From a virus: DNA of 45,465 nt. Position 1 is the stretch's first letter. The number at the start of each line of letters is the position of its first letter. The notes beneath the pieces were generated by a model, which did not search any database, was not told where the DNA came from, and saw only the letters and a list, made by a program, of their open reading frames with translations. Both the position numbers and the translations under genes were made by a program. The stretch spans positions 1 to 45,465 of the IMG/VR virus record IMGVR_UViG_3300025009_000176. One strand, 5' to 3'. Shown here piece by piece: positions 15,837 through 24,656 of this stretch.

Positions 15837-16381
15837 CCGCGCCGCACATTCATCCCGATCTGTATCGCTCGATCGTGCTGGGCACCGCAGTGTCACCGGG
15901 CGTCGTGACGCTCAGCGGTCACGACCGTGAGAGCGCGTGGGAGACCACCGCGGCGAAAGGGCAGACCGGCGCATCGTCGACGCTGAACGGCTCGCCGGTA
16001 GGCACTTTTCAAGCGTCGTTCTACCTCGCGAGCGTCGAGGATCAGATCGCGTGGCCGGCGTTTCAACGCGTGATCGAGAGCACCACGAACGGCGCCGCTC
16101 CCGTGGCGTTGCCGATCTACCATCCCGATCTGGCGGCCAACCGCTTCACCGAGGTCTGCGGCGCGAACGTCGGCGGCATCGTGCGCGACAGCCGCGGCGG
16201 CGTAACGGTGCTCGTGAAGTTCATCGAGTACCGCCCTCCGAAGCCGAAGGCTGCCAAGGGTGCGACCGGTAGCGGCGGCAACGCCACGCCGGGCGGCGCG
16301 GGGGGCGGCGACGCGAACGACCCCAACGCAGATCTGAAGCGAGAGCTCGACAATCTCGTGTCGGAGGCGCGGGAGACATGA
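15833..16381 (+). CDS. Baseplate-associated protein
   Basis: 182 residues, start overlapping the tape measure stop. A beta-rich core (SPGVVTLSGHDRESAWETT, GTFQASFYLASVEDQIAWPA, VALPIYHPDLAANRFTEVCG, GVTVLVKFIEYRPPKPKA) is followed by a Gly/Ala/Asn-rich linker and a short helix. It occupies the place of the Mu gpN/hub-adaptor gene between tape measure and hub. I could not assign a precise family. Confidence 0.5.
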   Translation: MTAPHIHPDLYRSIVLGTAVSPGVVTLSGHDRESAWETTAAKGQTGASSTLNGSPVGTFQASFYLASVEDQIAWPAFQRVIESTTNGAAPVALPIYHPDLAANRFTEVCGANVGGIVRDSRGGVTVLVKFIEYRPPKPKAAKGATGSGGNATPGGAGGGDANDPNADLKRELDNLVSEARET

Positions 16382-17457
16382 GCCTAGCCACGATCACTCA
16401 CGACGGCGACACTGCGGCGATCACGTCGGCGCGCGTGCAGATCCCCGCGTGGGGCCGCTGGTGGGCTGACGTCGACGTGCAATCCGCGATCGAGATCGCG
16501 CGCGGCGCGTCGGTTGTGGTCGCGTTCGCTGGCGAGGAGATGCACGCCGCGGTGGTCGCGGGAGGCGCGGCGAACGGTCGCGCGGCGTATCGCGTGGTAG
16601 CTGGCACCGGCGGGTGGTCACGCGCGATCGACGCTCGCGCGTATCGCAACGCCGCCGGCGTGGCGGTAGCGACGGTGATCGCAGACGTCGCCGCGATCGT
16701 CGGCGAGAGCGTGGCCGACGTGCCGGCGACGCGCGTCGGTGAGCACTACGCGGTGACAGCCGGCGCGGCATCGCGCGCGCTGAACGAACTCGCGCCGCGC
16801 GCGTGGTACGTCGGCCACGACCGTGTGACTCGCTTTGGCGCTCGCGCGTCGGCTGTGTACGACGGCACTGCAACGCGGCTCGATCCACGCCCGATCGACG
16901 ACGTGATCGAGCTCGCTACCGACGACGTCACCGGCCTCGTGCCGGGCGTGATCGTAGACGGCGCCGCGCCAGCGACTGACGTCGAATACGTGCTCACGCC
17001 GGAGCGGCTCATCGTGCGCGTGTTCACGGGCCCGCGTTCGTCGCGGGAGCTCGACGCGCTACGGCGCGTGCTAGATGCGCTTGATCCGCGGCGTGCGTAT
17101 CGCGCCGCGTACGAGTATCGCGTAGTCACCCAGGACGGGAGCGCGCTCAATCTGCAACCGGTTCGTTCCTCCGCCGGCATGCCGGATCTAGAGCGCGTTC
17201 CCGTTCGCCTATCGCCCGGCGTGCGGGCGGAGCACACCCTTGGATCGCTCGTGACGGTGGTGTTCCTCGACGGCGATCCGTCGCGTCCACGCGTGATCAC
17301 TGGCGACGACGACGGCGCGCCGGGGTGGATGCCGATCGAGATCGAGATCGGCGAGTCGCCGGCGCTCGGCGTGGCGCGGCTGACTGATACTGTGATCGCG
17401 GGTCCGTACGCGGGCACAATCACCGGCGCGTCGGCGCGCGTGAAAGCGGGATCGTAA
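16378..17457 (+). CDS. Baseplate hub/spike protein
   Basis: 359 residues. The first 220 residues look like a hub domain of the gp27/Mu gpP type (TITHDGDTAAITSARVQIPA, ASRALNELAPRAWYVGHDRV). About residues 280-310 carry HTLGSLVTVVFLDGDPSRPR followed by VITGDD, the OB-fold signature seen in gp5/gpV and VgrG spikes. A combined hub-plus-OB spike protein caps the tube and enters the cell envelope first. The start overlaps the preceding stop by ATGA. Confidence 0.72.
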   Translation: MSLATITHDGDTAAITSARVQIPAWGRWWADVDVQSAIEIARGASVVVAFAGEEMHAAVVAGGAANGRAAYRVVAGTGGWSRAIDARAYRNAAGVAVATVIADVAAIVGESVADVPATRVGEHYAVTAGAASRALNELAPRAWYVGHDRVTRFGARASAVYDGTATRLDPRPIDDVIELATDDVTGLVPGVIVDGAAPATDVEYVLTPERLIVRVFTGPRSSRELDALRRVLDALDPRRAYRAAYEYRVVTQDGSALNLQPVRSSAGMPDLERVPVRLSPGVRAEHTLGSLVTVVFLDGDPSRPRVITGDDDGAPGWMPIEIEIGESPALGVARLTDTVIAGPYAGTITGASARVKAGS

Positions 17458-17696
17458 TGGCGATGAGTGCGACGGTGCTAGCTGAGGCGCTCGAGGTCGC
17501 GTTCGTCGAGACCGCGGGCATGCAGGACAACGACGCGATGCGCGCGCTTGCGGAAGCGATCGCCGCCACTGTCGTGGCGCACGTCACGGCGAACGCGGTC
17601 GTCACCGTGGCCGCCGGGATCGCGGTCGCAACCGCCGGCACCGCCGCCGCGCAGACGGGCGCGACCACCGCGACCGGAACAGGAACGATCACATGA
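17457..17696 (+). CDS. Small Ala/Thr-rich protein after the spike gene
   Basis: 79 residues. One hydrophobic helical segment (IAATVVAHVTANAVVTVAAGIAVATAG, shown here in part) is flanked by an acidic N-terminus and a Thr/Gly tail. ATG overlaps the previous TAA (TAATG). Being between spike and gp25-like genes it could be a baseplate accessory or spike tip, but I do not recognise it. Confidence 0.45.
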   Translation: MAMSATVLAEALEVAFVETAGMQDNDAMRALAEAIAATVVAHVTANAVVTVAAGIAVATAGTAAAQTGATTATGTGTIT

Positions 17697-18109
17697 GCAT
17701 CGGATACGGCGCCGATCTCTCCTGCCCCGGGCGGCTGTCTACTGCGCGACTCGTCGGCGGTCGCACGCTGCTCGCTGAGGCGATGCTGCGCAGGCTCACC
17801 ACGCCGCGCGGTACGCTGCACGGCGGCGCGGAGGAAAGCGCGTACGGCATCGACCTCGCGGCGTACGTCGGCGCCGTGAACGCAGCCGTGGCCGCGGCCG
17901 CGTTGCCCGCGATCATCGAAGGCGAGTTGCTCAAGGACGATCGGATCGCGTCGGTGCGCGTGCGGCTTACGTCGTCGCGTGCGCTCGACGGCACGGTGAC
18001 GTTCACGATCGCGATCGACGTCACGCCCGCAAGTGAGCTTGCGGACTTCGCGCTAACGCTTGCGGTGTCGGCGGTGAGCGTCGACGTGATCGGAGGGATG
18101 CCGTCATGA
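17693..18109 (+). CDS. Baseplate wedge protein (gp25/W-like)
   Basis: 138 residues. GADLSCPGRLSTARLVGG at the start, the internal RLTTPRGTL motif, and the later KDDRIASVRVRLTSS followed by a beta hairpin (GTVTFTIAIDVTPAS) match the gp25/gpW lysozyme-like family (Mu gp46). It is the first of the wedge pair that starts sheath polymerisation. Overlaps the baseplate J gene by ATGA. Confidence 0.78.
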   Translation: MSIGYGADLSCPGRLSTARLVGGRTLLAEAMLRRLTTPRGTLHGGAEESAYGIDLAAYVGAVNAAVAAAALPAIIEGELLKDDRIASVRVRLTSSRALDGTVTFTIAIDVTPASELADFALTLAVSAVSVDVIGGMPS

Positions 18110-19215
18110 CGATCGACGTTCGCACGTTGTTCACCTCCGATAGCGCGACACGCTTGTTCGCTACGGGGCTTGAGGTCGCGGCCGCGCTGGGTTTGCCGGT
18201 GACGTCATGGCGAGTCGGCGACCCCTCGCGCACACTTTTCAAGTGGCTCGCCGACGCGCTCGCTACGCGCGATCTCGTCGGGAGCGAGTTCATTCGCGCT
18301 GGCTTTCTGCGCAGCGCCACCGGCGCGTGGAAGACGCTCGTCGCGAGCGACGTGTTCGGCGTCGAGCGCACCGCGGCGACGTACGCCACGCCCACCGTGA
18401 CGCTCTCGAACGCGGGCGGCGGCGCGTACGTTCGCGCCGCCGGCGAGGTGATCGTCAAGGCGAGCTCCACCGGCGTGACGTTCCGATCGACGGAGGCGCT
18501 CGACCTCGCGAGCGGTCCCGGCACGAGCGCCACGATCGCGCTGGTCGCCGACGTCGCGGGCAGCGCCGGCACCGTCGGCGCGAACGACATCGACGAGATC
18601 GTAACGACGATGCTCGGCGTGAGCGCGACGGCGAGCACGGCCGCGATCGGCACCGACGAGCAGAGCGACGCCTCGCTAGAGACGGAGTGTTTCGCCACGT
18701 TAGGCCGTGCGTCAAGCAACGGGCCACCCGACGCGTACAACGCGACGGTGCTCGATTCGGCGCTCACCGGCGCGACCACGATCACGCGCGCGACGACCAC
18801 CGAGGACGCCAGCGACGGCACCGTGACCGTGTACGTCGCGACCGCGAGCGGCGCGGTGAGCGCGGGTGAAGTCGCTCTCGCGCAAGCGGCGGTCGAGCTG
18901 TGGGCTACGCCGGCGACGGTCACGCCCACGGTGGTCAGCGCGATCGCAGATCCGCAAGCGATCTCACTCGACGTGAGCGGCGACGACATTCCCGCCACCG
19001 CGGAGACTGATATCGCCGCGCTGTACGTGGCGCACTACGCGACGATCCCGATCAGCGGCTTCGTGTCGCTGTCGGCGCTGAGCTCGATTGCACACACGTA
19101 CTTGGTCGGCGCCGGTGCTACTAGCGTGCTCGTGGCGATGACCGCACCGGCGGGCGGTGCGCTCGCCGTGGGTCGCGTGGCGACCGTCGCATCATGCGTG
19201 GTGACGGAGATCTAA
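18106..19215 (+). CDS. Baseplate J-like wedge protein
   Basis: 369 residues. Domains in order: helical start, a beta domain with YVRAAGEVIVKASSTGVTFR, the conserved AGSAGTVGANDIDEIVTTML turn, the stretch SDASLETECFATLGRASSNG, PPDAYNATVLDS, and a C-terminal alpha/beta repeat (VELWATPATVTPTVVSAIAD). This is the baseplate J/gp6/Mu gp47 family, which links wedges into the baseplate ring. Its neighbours gp25-like and tail protein I-like support it. Confidence 0.85.
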   Translation: MTIDVRTLFTSDSATRLFATGLEVAAALGLPVTSWRVGDPSRTLFKWLADALATRDLVGSEFIRAGFLRSATGAWKTLVASDVFGVERTAATYATPTVTLSNAGGGAYVRAAGEVIVKASSTGVTFRSTEALDLASGPGTSATIALVADVAGSAGTVGANDIDEIVTTMLGVSATASTAAIGTDEQSDASLETECFATLGRASSNGPPDAYNATVLDSALTGATTITRATTTEDASDGTVTVYVATASGAVSAGEVALAQAAVELWATPATVTPTVVSAIADPQAISLDVSGDDIPATAETDIAALYVAHYATIPISGFVSLSALSSIAHTYLVGAGATSVLVAMTAPAGGALAVGRVATVASCVVTEI

Positions 19216-20183
19216 TGCCTCGATCACTACGATCGCTCACGCGATACATGCTGCCGTACTGGTGCCTCGACGACGAGGCCGACGGCGCGCTCGTGTACAC
19301 GCTGGCGTTGATGATCGATGTTTCGTTGCAGCGCTTGCGCAGCGGTCTCGAGGCGCGCTTCCCGTCGCGCGCTGGCGCGTCGGCGCAGGCGCTGATCGGC
19401 GGGGATCGATTGATCGCGCGCGGTCGCGACGAGACGGAGGCCCACTACGCGGCGAGGCTCGCGGCGTGGCGGTACCCGCGCGGCCACCGCGTGCGAGGTA
19501 GCGTGTTCGCGCTGCTCGAGCAGATCGGCGAGTACTTCGGCGGCGCGTTGTCGCTGTACGGGATCGACCGGAGCGGTAACCTCCGGCGTCGCTACGGCGA
19601 CGGTGCTGAGACCGCCACCGCGGGCACGGCGTGGACGTGGGATACAGGCGCCGCGTCGCAATGGGCGCGGCAGTGGATCGTGATCGATGGGAGCGAGCTC
19701 TTCCGCGCGCAACCAGACTTCGGCGACGCTGCGCTATGGGGCGGTGCGATGGGCACCGCGGGGTACTGCGTGGGCATCGGCGGATCGTCGGCGGAGGACT
19801 GGCGCGCGATCGTGGCGCTCACCCGCGGACAGCACCGATGGCTCCCCGCCGGCACACAGGGCGAGTGGATCATTGTGTCGCTAGACGGCACATCGCCCGC
19901 GCCCGATGCGACGTGGGCCAAGTGGGGCGTGCTCGACGGGACCGACTACGTGCCCTCGCGTTCGGCGGGGCTGCGATACGTCGCCATGCGCGATGCGCTG
20001 CGCGAGTATGCGGGTGACGCGGATTGGGCGAATCGCGCGATCACGCCGGAGTGGTCGTTCACCGGCGACGACACGGACTATCCCGCTACGGTTACAATGC
20101 CGGACGGCATAACGATCGCGGGTGACATCACCGATTTCCCTGCTACGATAACAATACCTGACGACGGGAGTGCGACGCTATGA
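19215..20183 (+). CDS. Tail protein I-like baseplate/fibre connector
   Basis: 322 residues from an ATG overlapping TAA. Start (SLTRYMLPYWCLDDEADGAL) is helical; DETEAHYAARLAAWRYPRGH and SVFALLEQIGEYFGG resemble tail protein I/Mu gp48-type connectors. The C-terminal third is beta-rich with many Trp and ends in a twice-repeated D-Y/F-PAT-V/I-T-M/I-PD motif (about residues 287-318), like a short fibre-attachment repeat. It follows baseplate J and precedes the fibre genes, as expected. Confidence 0.65.
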   Translation: MPRSLRSLTRYMLPYWCLDDEADGALVYTLALMIDVSLQRLRSGLEARFPSRAGASAQALIGGDRLIARGRDETEAHYAARLAAWRYPRGHRVRGSVFALLEQIGEYFGGALSLYGIDRSGNLRRRYGDGAETATAGTAWTWDTGAASQWARQWIVIDGSELFRAQPDFGDAALWGGAMGTAGYCVGIGGSSAEDWRAIVALTRGQHRWLPAGTQGEWIIVSLDGTSPAPDATWAKWGVLDGTDYVPSRSAGLRYVAMRDALREYAGDADWANRAITPEWSFTGDDTDYPATVTMPDGITIAGDITDFPATITIPDDGSATL

Positions 20184-20998
20184 CCGTATCGGGATCTACC
20201 TTCAGCGTGCCGCTCGAACAGCTCGCGAATCGTACCGCGGTGCTCGTGCCCGACGTGCAGGAGTTCACCGCGAACGGCACGTGGACGAAGCCAGCGCTCG
20301 CGATGTGGTGCGACGTCATGCTCGTCGGCCCGGGTGGTAGCGGCGGCGCGGGCGGAGGCGACGGCGTGTCAGGCCCGGCAGCGGCGGGCGGCGGCGGTGG
20401 CGGCGGTGGCGCAGGTCAGATCGTGCGCATGACGATCGACGCGACGGACATACCAGACACGTGCACCGCGACGGTGCCGGCCGGAGGCACCGAGACGTTC
20501 ACACGCTTGCACGGCACAGGCTTCGATGCGCGGGCCGCGGGCGGGCAGAACGGCGCCGACGCCGGCGCGATCGACGGCAGCGCAGGTGCGAAGGGCGCGG
20601 GCGCATCGGGCATCGACGGTGGCGCGGGCGGCGTGGGCACGGCGACCGCCGGCGGTACCGCCGGCGACAACGGCGACGCGGATTACTACGTCGGCGCCGG
20701 CGCGCTCGGCACGGGCGGCCTAGGCGCGGACGATCAGACGGGCGGCGCACCGGGTATCGCGGGCTACGGCTACGGCGCGGGTGGCGGTGGCGGTGGCGGT
20801 GGCGGCTCGACGACGACGTACGACGCGGGTGGCGGCGGCGGTGGCGCCGCAGGACTCGGGCGCGGGCGGATCGCGGACGACGGCGGCGCGGGCGCCGACG
20901 GTGTCGCAGGCGTGTCGATGGGCCTCGGTGGCGCAGGCGGCACCGGCGCTAGCGGTTTGGTGATCGTCACCACGTGGCGAGGAGTGGCAATCATATGA
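20180..20998 (+). CDS. Glycine-rich tail fibre/adhesin
   Basis: 272 residues. EFTANGTWTKPALAMWCDVM and MLVGPGGSGGAGGGDG open the glycine-rich fold common in phage fibres. About residues 50-260 are dominated by glycine runs (up to ten Gly-rich residues in a row), which in T4-like gp38 adhesins form polyglycine II sandwiches with host-binding loops. It probably contacts the host surface or caps a fibre. DNA is correspondingly extreme in GGC/GGT. Confidence 0.7.
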   Translation: MTVSGSTFSVPLEQLANRTAVLVPDVQEFTANGTWTKPALAMWCDVMLVGPGGSGGAGGGDGVSGPAAAGGGGGGGGAGQIVRMTIDATDIPDTCTATVPAGGTETFTRLHGTGFDARAAGGQNGADAGAIDGSAGAKGAGASGIDGGAGGVGTATAGGTAGDNGDADYYVGAGALGTGGLGADDQTGGAPGIAGYGYGAGGGGGGGGGSTTTYDAGGGGGGAAGLGRGRIADDGGAGADGVAGVSMGLGGAGGTGASGLVIVTTWRGVAII

Positions 20999-21570
20999 GC
21001 GGTTCGATCCTGGATGCGTTGTTGGGCCGCTTCTACAGCGGCGGTGTGGAGCTCGAGCTCGGCGCCGGCGTGGACGTCGCGGCGCCGCTCGTCGCGGTGC
21101 GCAACAGCGCCACGAGGCGGATCGACCTTTCGCTACCAGCGACGGGCGTCACGGCCGGCGCGTACTCGCTCGCGAGTCTGACGATCGACGCCTACGGGCG
21201 CGTGACGGCTGCGTCGGAGGCGACGGGGATCACGCTCCCGGCGGGTGCGGATCGGACGATCACGGTAGCGGCGACCGTCGGCAGCGGCGGCGTCGACCTG
21301 ATCGTGCTTGCGGGGAATGGCGACGAGGCCAACGGCGGTAACGCGGAATTCGGGTCAGGTACTGGCGCCGATGACCCCGGCCTTGTGTGGCTGTCGAGCG
21401 GGCGCGAGAAAGTCGTTGGCTCGTTGTATTCGGCTGGGGCCTACTATATAGGATTCGCCGACAAAGCCGCGGTGCCCCCGCTGCGCCCAGAGGTGCTCTC
21501 GAATGCGAGCGCTGCGGACCTGATCACGGCACTCGACGCAATCGGATTGATCAAACGTATCGTGGCGTAG
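20995..21570 (+). CDS. Tail fibre/appendage protein
   Basis: 191 residues, start overlapping the previous stop. AYSLASLTIDAYGRVTAASE is a motif widely shared by phage tail fibres (time-like T-x-D-x-x-GRVT repeats). Later GLVWLSSGREKVVGSLYSAG and a helical C-terminus. It belongs with the fibre cluster; the binding target is unknown. Confidence 0.6.
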   Translation: MSGSILDALLGRFYSGGVELELGAGVDVAAPLVAVRNSATRRIDLSLPATGVTAGAYSLASLTIDAYGRVTAASEATGITLPAGADRTITVAATVGSGGVDLIVLAGNGDEANGGNAEFGSGTGADDPGLVWLSSGREKVVGSLYSAGAYYIGFADKAAVPPLRPEVLSNASAADLITALDAIGLIKRIVA

Positions 21571-21578
21571 GAGGAGTG

Positions 21579-21824
21579 ATGCGACCAGCAATGACGGTGA
21601 CGGTGATGATGATGGCGATGATCGCAACGGCGTGCGCGGCGTTGCAGTCCGCACCCGCCGAGCGTCCTGAATGCAGCGATCGCGCGTTGCTCGAACTCGA
21701 GTCGCGCTACGTGGCGGAGATCATGGTCGTGTGCGACGGGCACGCGTTCGACGCGTGCGGCGCCCGCGAGGCGATCGATGCGCGCTTCGACGCGCTGCGA
21801 GAGGAGTGGGTGGCGTGCCAATGA
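21579..21824 (+). CDS. Small lipoprotein, spanin candidate
   Basis: 81 residues. A GAGGAG ribosome-binding run lies almost against the ATG at 21579, and a second ATG at 21591 is better spaced. The N-terminus is hydrophobic and Met-rich (MTVTVMMMAMIATACAAL); Cys in IATAC is a likely lipidation site. The mature part is acidic and helical with four Cys (ECSD, VCDGH, DACGA, ACQ). Near the lysis genes, it could be an outer-membrane spanin subunit, or another surface lipoprotein. Confidence 0.5.
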   Translation: MRPAMTVTVMMMAMIATACAALQSAPAERPECSDRALLELESRYVAEIMVVCDGHAFDACGAREAIDARFDALREEWVACQ

Positions 21825-22006
21825 ACATCATAGCCAAACTTCTGACCGGCGCTCCACCGGAGTTGATCGCGGCGGTGATCGATCTCGTTCGCGCCGTGGT
21901 CGAGAGCGACGATCCCGCGCGCACCGCGCGCCGCCAAGCGACGATGGTCGCGGCGCGCACCGCCTCACGCGCCGCTGCGAAGCGCGCTCTCGGTGGTGCG
22001 CGATGA
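21821..22006 (+). CDS. Small amphipathic hypothetical protein
   Basis: 61 residues. An N-terminal hydrophobic stretch (NIIAKLLTGAPPELIAAVID) is followed by a basic, Ala/Arg-rich helix. Overlaps both neighbours by 4 bases. May be membrane-associated in the lysis cluster; not recognised. Confidence 0.4.
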   Translation: MNIIAKLLTGAPPELIAAVIDLVRAVVESDDPARTARRQATMVAARTASRAAAKRALGGAR

Positions 22007-22710
22007 AGCGCGTGCACCTCTCGACGATCGACGACGTGCGCCGCGCGGCGGTGGCGCTGGCGACGTTCGCAGTCGACGGCGATCGCGGGCGCAGCACTCA
22101 CGACCCGGTGCACGAATGGATCACCGAGGGCCGTCGAGCGCAGTACGAGCGCGCGCTAGCGCACGGCTACGCGTGGGCCAAGGCGATGCCCGCGGGATAC
22201 TCGTCGTGCGGCGATCTCGCGCACTGGATGCTGACGATGCTCGGCGTGCGCGACGAGCGCGTCGTCAACCGCGGCGACGACGGCGGCGTGTGCGGGTGGG
22301 CGGTCGGCGCGAATCTCTCGCGGCTCGTGCGATCGCCGTGGTACGTCCACGCTAGCAAGCACGGCATGCCAGCGCTAGGCGACGTGCTGCACGTCGCACC
22401 GAGCGATCACGTGGCGGTGCACGTCGCACCGAGCGATCACGTGGCGGTGCTCCTCGCGATGCCGGACGCGGCGCAGTGGATCACCGCGGACTACGGGCAA
22501 CCGTGCGGCCTACGTCGCGTGTGTCAGCTACGCGACGTCGCCACCGGGCTACAGGTGCGGGGCCGCGTGCTGCGCGGGTGGGTGTCGCTCGATCGCGTGT
22601 ACGCAGCGCGTGCGCTCGTCGCACCCGCGATCGTACCAGGCACGTTCGACGCGCCGCTCGATGACAATCCCTATGACGACGTGACGATCCCGAAAGGCGT
22701 TGACGCATGA
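22003..22710 (+). CDS. Cys/His peptidase-like protein, endolysin candidate
   Basis: 235 residues. SSCGDLAHWMLTMLG places a Cys before a helix, and GDVLHVAPSDHVAVHVAPSD with a following DHVAVLLAMPD places His in a beta strand, the order seen in CHAP/NlpC-P60 cell-wall peptidases. W, D and G residues later (WITADYGQPCG) also fit. It lies next to lipoprotein and holin-like genes, so peptidoglycan cleavage in lysis is the best guess; a virion-borne hydrolase is the alternative. The His strand is duplicated by a perfect 30-base repeat at 22389-22448. Confidence 0.55.
   Translation: MKRVHLSTIDDVRRAAVALATFAVDGDRGRSTHDPVHEWITEGRRAQYERALAHGYAWAKAMPAGYSSCGDLAHWMLTMLGVRDERVVNRGDDGGVCGWAVGANLSRLVRSPWYVHASKHGMPALGDVLHVAPSDHVAVHVAPSDHVAVLLAMPDAAQWITADYGQPCGLRRVCQLRDVATGLQVRGRVLRGWVSLDRVYAARALVAPAIVPGTFDAPLDDNPYDDVTIPKGVDA
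22389..22448 (+). repeat. Perfect 30-bp tandem duplication
   Basis: Two identical adjacent 30-base copies within the peptidase gene encode HVAPSDHVAV twice. No substitution separates them, so the duplication is recent or maintained. Confidence 0.9.
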
Positions 22711-23165
22711 CCACCGCACTCGACATCCTTCGCGACGCGCTCGCTCGGCGACGCGCGTTCATCGCGCTCCGCCGCGCCGACGCCGGCGCCGACGTGACTG
22801 ACACTGATACCGCGGTGGTCGCGACCGCCGGCGCGAACGGCGGCCTCGCGGTCGAGTTCGCCGCCGGCGCCGCGGCGGATTCGGGACTGGCGACCGCAGC
22901 GAAGCAGGACGAGGCGCGCGCCGCGATCGACTTGATCAAGCCTGCATCAAGCGGCCCCGTGGTCGACTACTCGGGTGGAGACGTCACCTACGCGGGAGGC
23001 GTCCAGCTCTTCGTCGTCACTGCCGGTACGATCAAGTACGACGACGCCAACGGCAATCTTGCGCAAGCACCAGCGGGTGACTTCGCGGCGGGAGTCACGA
23101 CTCCGTGGCTCGTGACGAAGGTCTATCAAACTGGCACTTCGGCGGTGCTGGTGGCGGTGTCCTGA
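22707..23165 (+). CDS. Virion-like beta protein
   Basis: 152 residues. A helical, Ala/Asp-rich N-terminus leads to GLATAAKQDEARAAID and a compact beta domain (VVDYSGGDVTYAGGVQLFVV, TAGTIKYDDANGN, PWLVTKVYQTGTSAVLVAVS). The beta domain resembles small phage virion modules. It is between the peptidase and the lectin-like gene and may support the fibre. Function not assigned. Confidence 0.5.
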   Translation: MTTALDILRDALARRRAFIALRRADAGADVTDTDTAVVATAGANGGLAVEFAAGAAADSGLATAAKQDEARAAIDLIKPASSGPVVDYSGGDVTYAGGVQLFVVTAGTIKYDDANGNLAQAPAGDFAAGVTTPWLVTKVYQTGTSAVLVAVS

Positions 23166-23956
23166 TGGCGTCGCGCTCTGCTCGTGGACGTGGACGCGTG
23201 TTCGGCGCCGCCCCCGCCTCCGCACCCGCCTACACCCCCGCAGCGCTCGGCGCGAAGCTAGTCGACTACTGGCAATCCCACCTTGGAGTCACGCTCAACG
23301 GCAGCAACGTGTCGGCGTGGACCGGGCAAGCAAACGGCGTAGTCCTGTCGCAGCCGACGGAGGTGAAACAGCCCGCGTACGACACGATCAACACGATCAA
23401 CGGTCACGCGGTCATTGCTCCCGCTGGCGCTGAGGGACTCACGCTGCCGGCGCTCGGGTGCGCGGCGAGCCCGAAGGCGTGCTTCGTCTCGGTCGTACGC
23501 ACGACGTCAACGGCCGCGGTCCAGGCGATCATTATGCCCAACGCTGACATCACGTCGGCCAACGGCATCAGCCTTAACTACTCGTTCTCGACCGCAAACA
23601 GTCTACACGCGGCATGCAACGGCGACGCTGGCAATTACAGCTTCATTCGATCTACATCTGCGGCAGCTGCCGGGGTGTGGCAGCGCATCGTCGCGCAGTA
23701 CGACACGACGCAGGTTGCTGACCTCGATCAAATGTCACTGCGAATCGACGGCTCCGCAGTGGCAGAATCAGATTCTGCCGGGTCCGCTACGAACGGCAAC
23801 CTGGGCAACGTCGCGCACTCGATCTTTTCTCAAAACAACGCGACCACGTACGGCTGGGCGGGGCGATGTGCGTGCCTCGTTCTACTGCGCGACCTCCCCA
23901 CGGTCGACGAACTTGCCGCGCTGGAAGCCTGGCTTGCATCGGAGTACCCGGCATGA
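23165..23956 (+). CDS. Lectin-like (LamG-type) receptor-binding candidate
   Basis: 263 residues. After a basic start, LVDYWQSHLGVTLNGSNVSA with W, then FVSVVRTTSTAAVQAIIMPN, AAGVWQRIVAQYDTTQVADL and LRDLPTVDELAALEAWLASE match the layout of concanavalin-like LamG domains found at the tips of phage fibres. A sugar-binding receptor protein is likely. The base composition is visibly less GC-biased than neighbours at third positions, which hints at recent exchange. Confidence 0.6.
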   Translation: MASRSARGRGRVFGAAPASAPAYTPAALGAKLVDYWQSHLGVTLNGSNVSAWTGQANGVVLSQPTEVKQPAYDTINTINGHAVIAPAGAEGLTLPALGCAASPKACFVSVVRTTSTAAVQAIIMPNADITSANGISLNYSFSTANSLHAACNGDAGNYSFIRSTSAAAAGVWQRIVAQYDTTQVADLDQMSLRIDGSAVAESDSAGSATNGNLGNVAHSIFSQNNATTYGWAGRCACLVLLRDLPTVDELAALEAWLASEYPA

Positions 23957-24312
23957 TTCGCACTACAGAGCGCGGGGCAAAAGCCCTACAGGCCAGTGAT
24001 GACAAGGCCGCATTGATGCCGCTCCGAGGCGTGCACGTTGGCGGCGGCAGGCATGTCGACCTCGACGCGAGCGACCCTGGCAAGGGTGGTAATGGCGCGG
24101 GGTGGACGCTGCATCGGTATGACGTCGTGGTAGAGACCGTCGACGAAGAGACAACCGTGTATGCCTATCCCGCAACGGCCGAGGCGGTGAAAGCCGTCGA
24201 AGCAGCGAAGGCCAAGCCCGATCGCGGCCGAACACCGGCCGAGAAAGACCTCGCGGTGACCGACACCAAGCCCATCGCCGACGATCCGATCGTCAAGGAG
24301 ATCAGCAAGTGA
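23953..24312 (+). CDS. Hypothetical protein before holin gene
   Basis: 119 residues: a beta-rich front (PLRGVHVGGGRHVDLDASDP, LHRYDVVVETVDEETTVYAY) and a Lys/Ala/Glu helix, then an acidic tail. Overlaps neighbours by 4 bases on each side. The beta part is like small tail or fibre accessory proteins. Not recognised. Confidence 0.5.
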   Translation: MIRTTERGAKALQASDDKAALMPLRGVHVGGGRHVDLDASDPGKGGNGAGWTLHRYDVVVETVDEETTVYAYPATAEAVKAVEAAKAKPDRGRTPAEKDLAVTDTKPIADDPIVKEISK

Positions 24313-24656
24313 CAGACATCATCGCAACCCTCGTATCAGTGCCATTCGCTATCGCGGTGACAGCCCTCTTGAGAAAGCGCTGGCCTTCGATCAATGGCGC
24401 CTACGTCTACGCCGTAGTGCTCGTGCTCACCATCGTAGCGGCTGTGCTCTCGTACTACCGCGCAGCGATCCCGGTCGAGGTGTGGACGGCGGCAGGACCG
24501 CTGCTTGCGGCTGTGCTAGCGCTCGGTGGCGTGCAGGCTGCGCAGCATGTTGCTGAGTCCGGCGCGACGAAGCCGCTCCCCACGGCGGCCGCAATCGATG
24601 AGTGGTCGGGGCGGGAAGCACCGAGCGAAGCGCCGACCCGCAAGGACACGCGATGA
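24309..24656 (+). CDS. Holin-like membrane protein
   Basis: 115 residues from a GTG that overlaps the previous stop. Three hydrophobic segments: about residues 4-20 (IIATLVSVPFAIAVTALL), 32-48 (AYVYAVVLVLTIVAAVLSYY) and 58-78 (VWTAAGPLLAAVLALGGVQA), with a basic RKRW turn and a polar C-terminal tail. This topology and size suit a class I holin that times lysis by opening the inner membrane. Confidence 0.65.
   Translation: MTDIIATLVSVPFAIAVTALLRKRWPSINGAYVYAVVLVLTIVAAVLSYYRAAIPVEVWTAAGPLLAAVLALGGVQAAQHVAESGATKPLPTAAAIDEWSGREAPSEAPTRKDTR

Noticed and set aside
14210-15853. 547-codon minus-strand frame opposite the tape measure gene
   Set aside because: Ala/Ser/Pro shadow without motifs; the plus-strand frame has clear tape-measure signatures.
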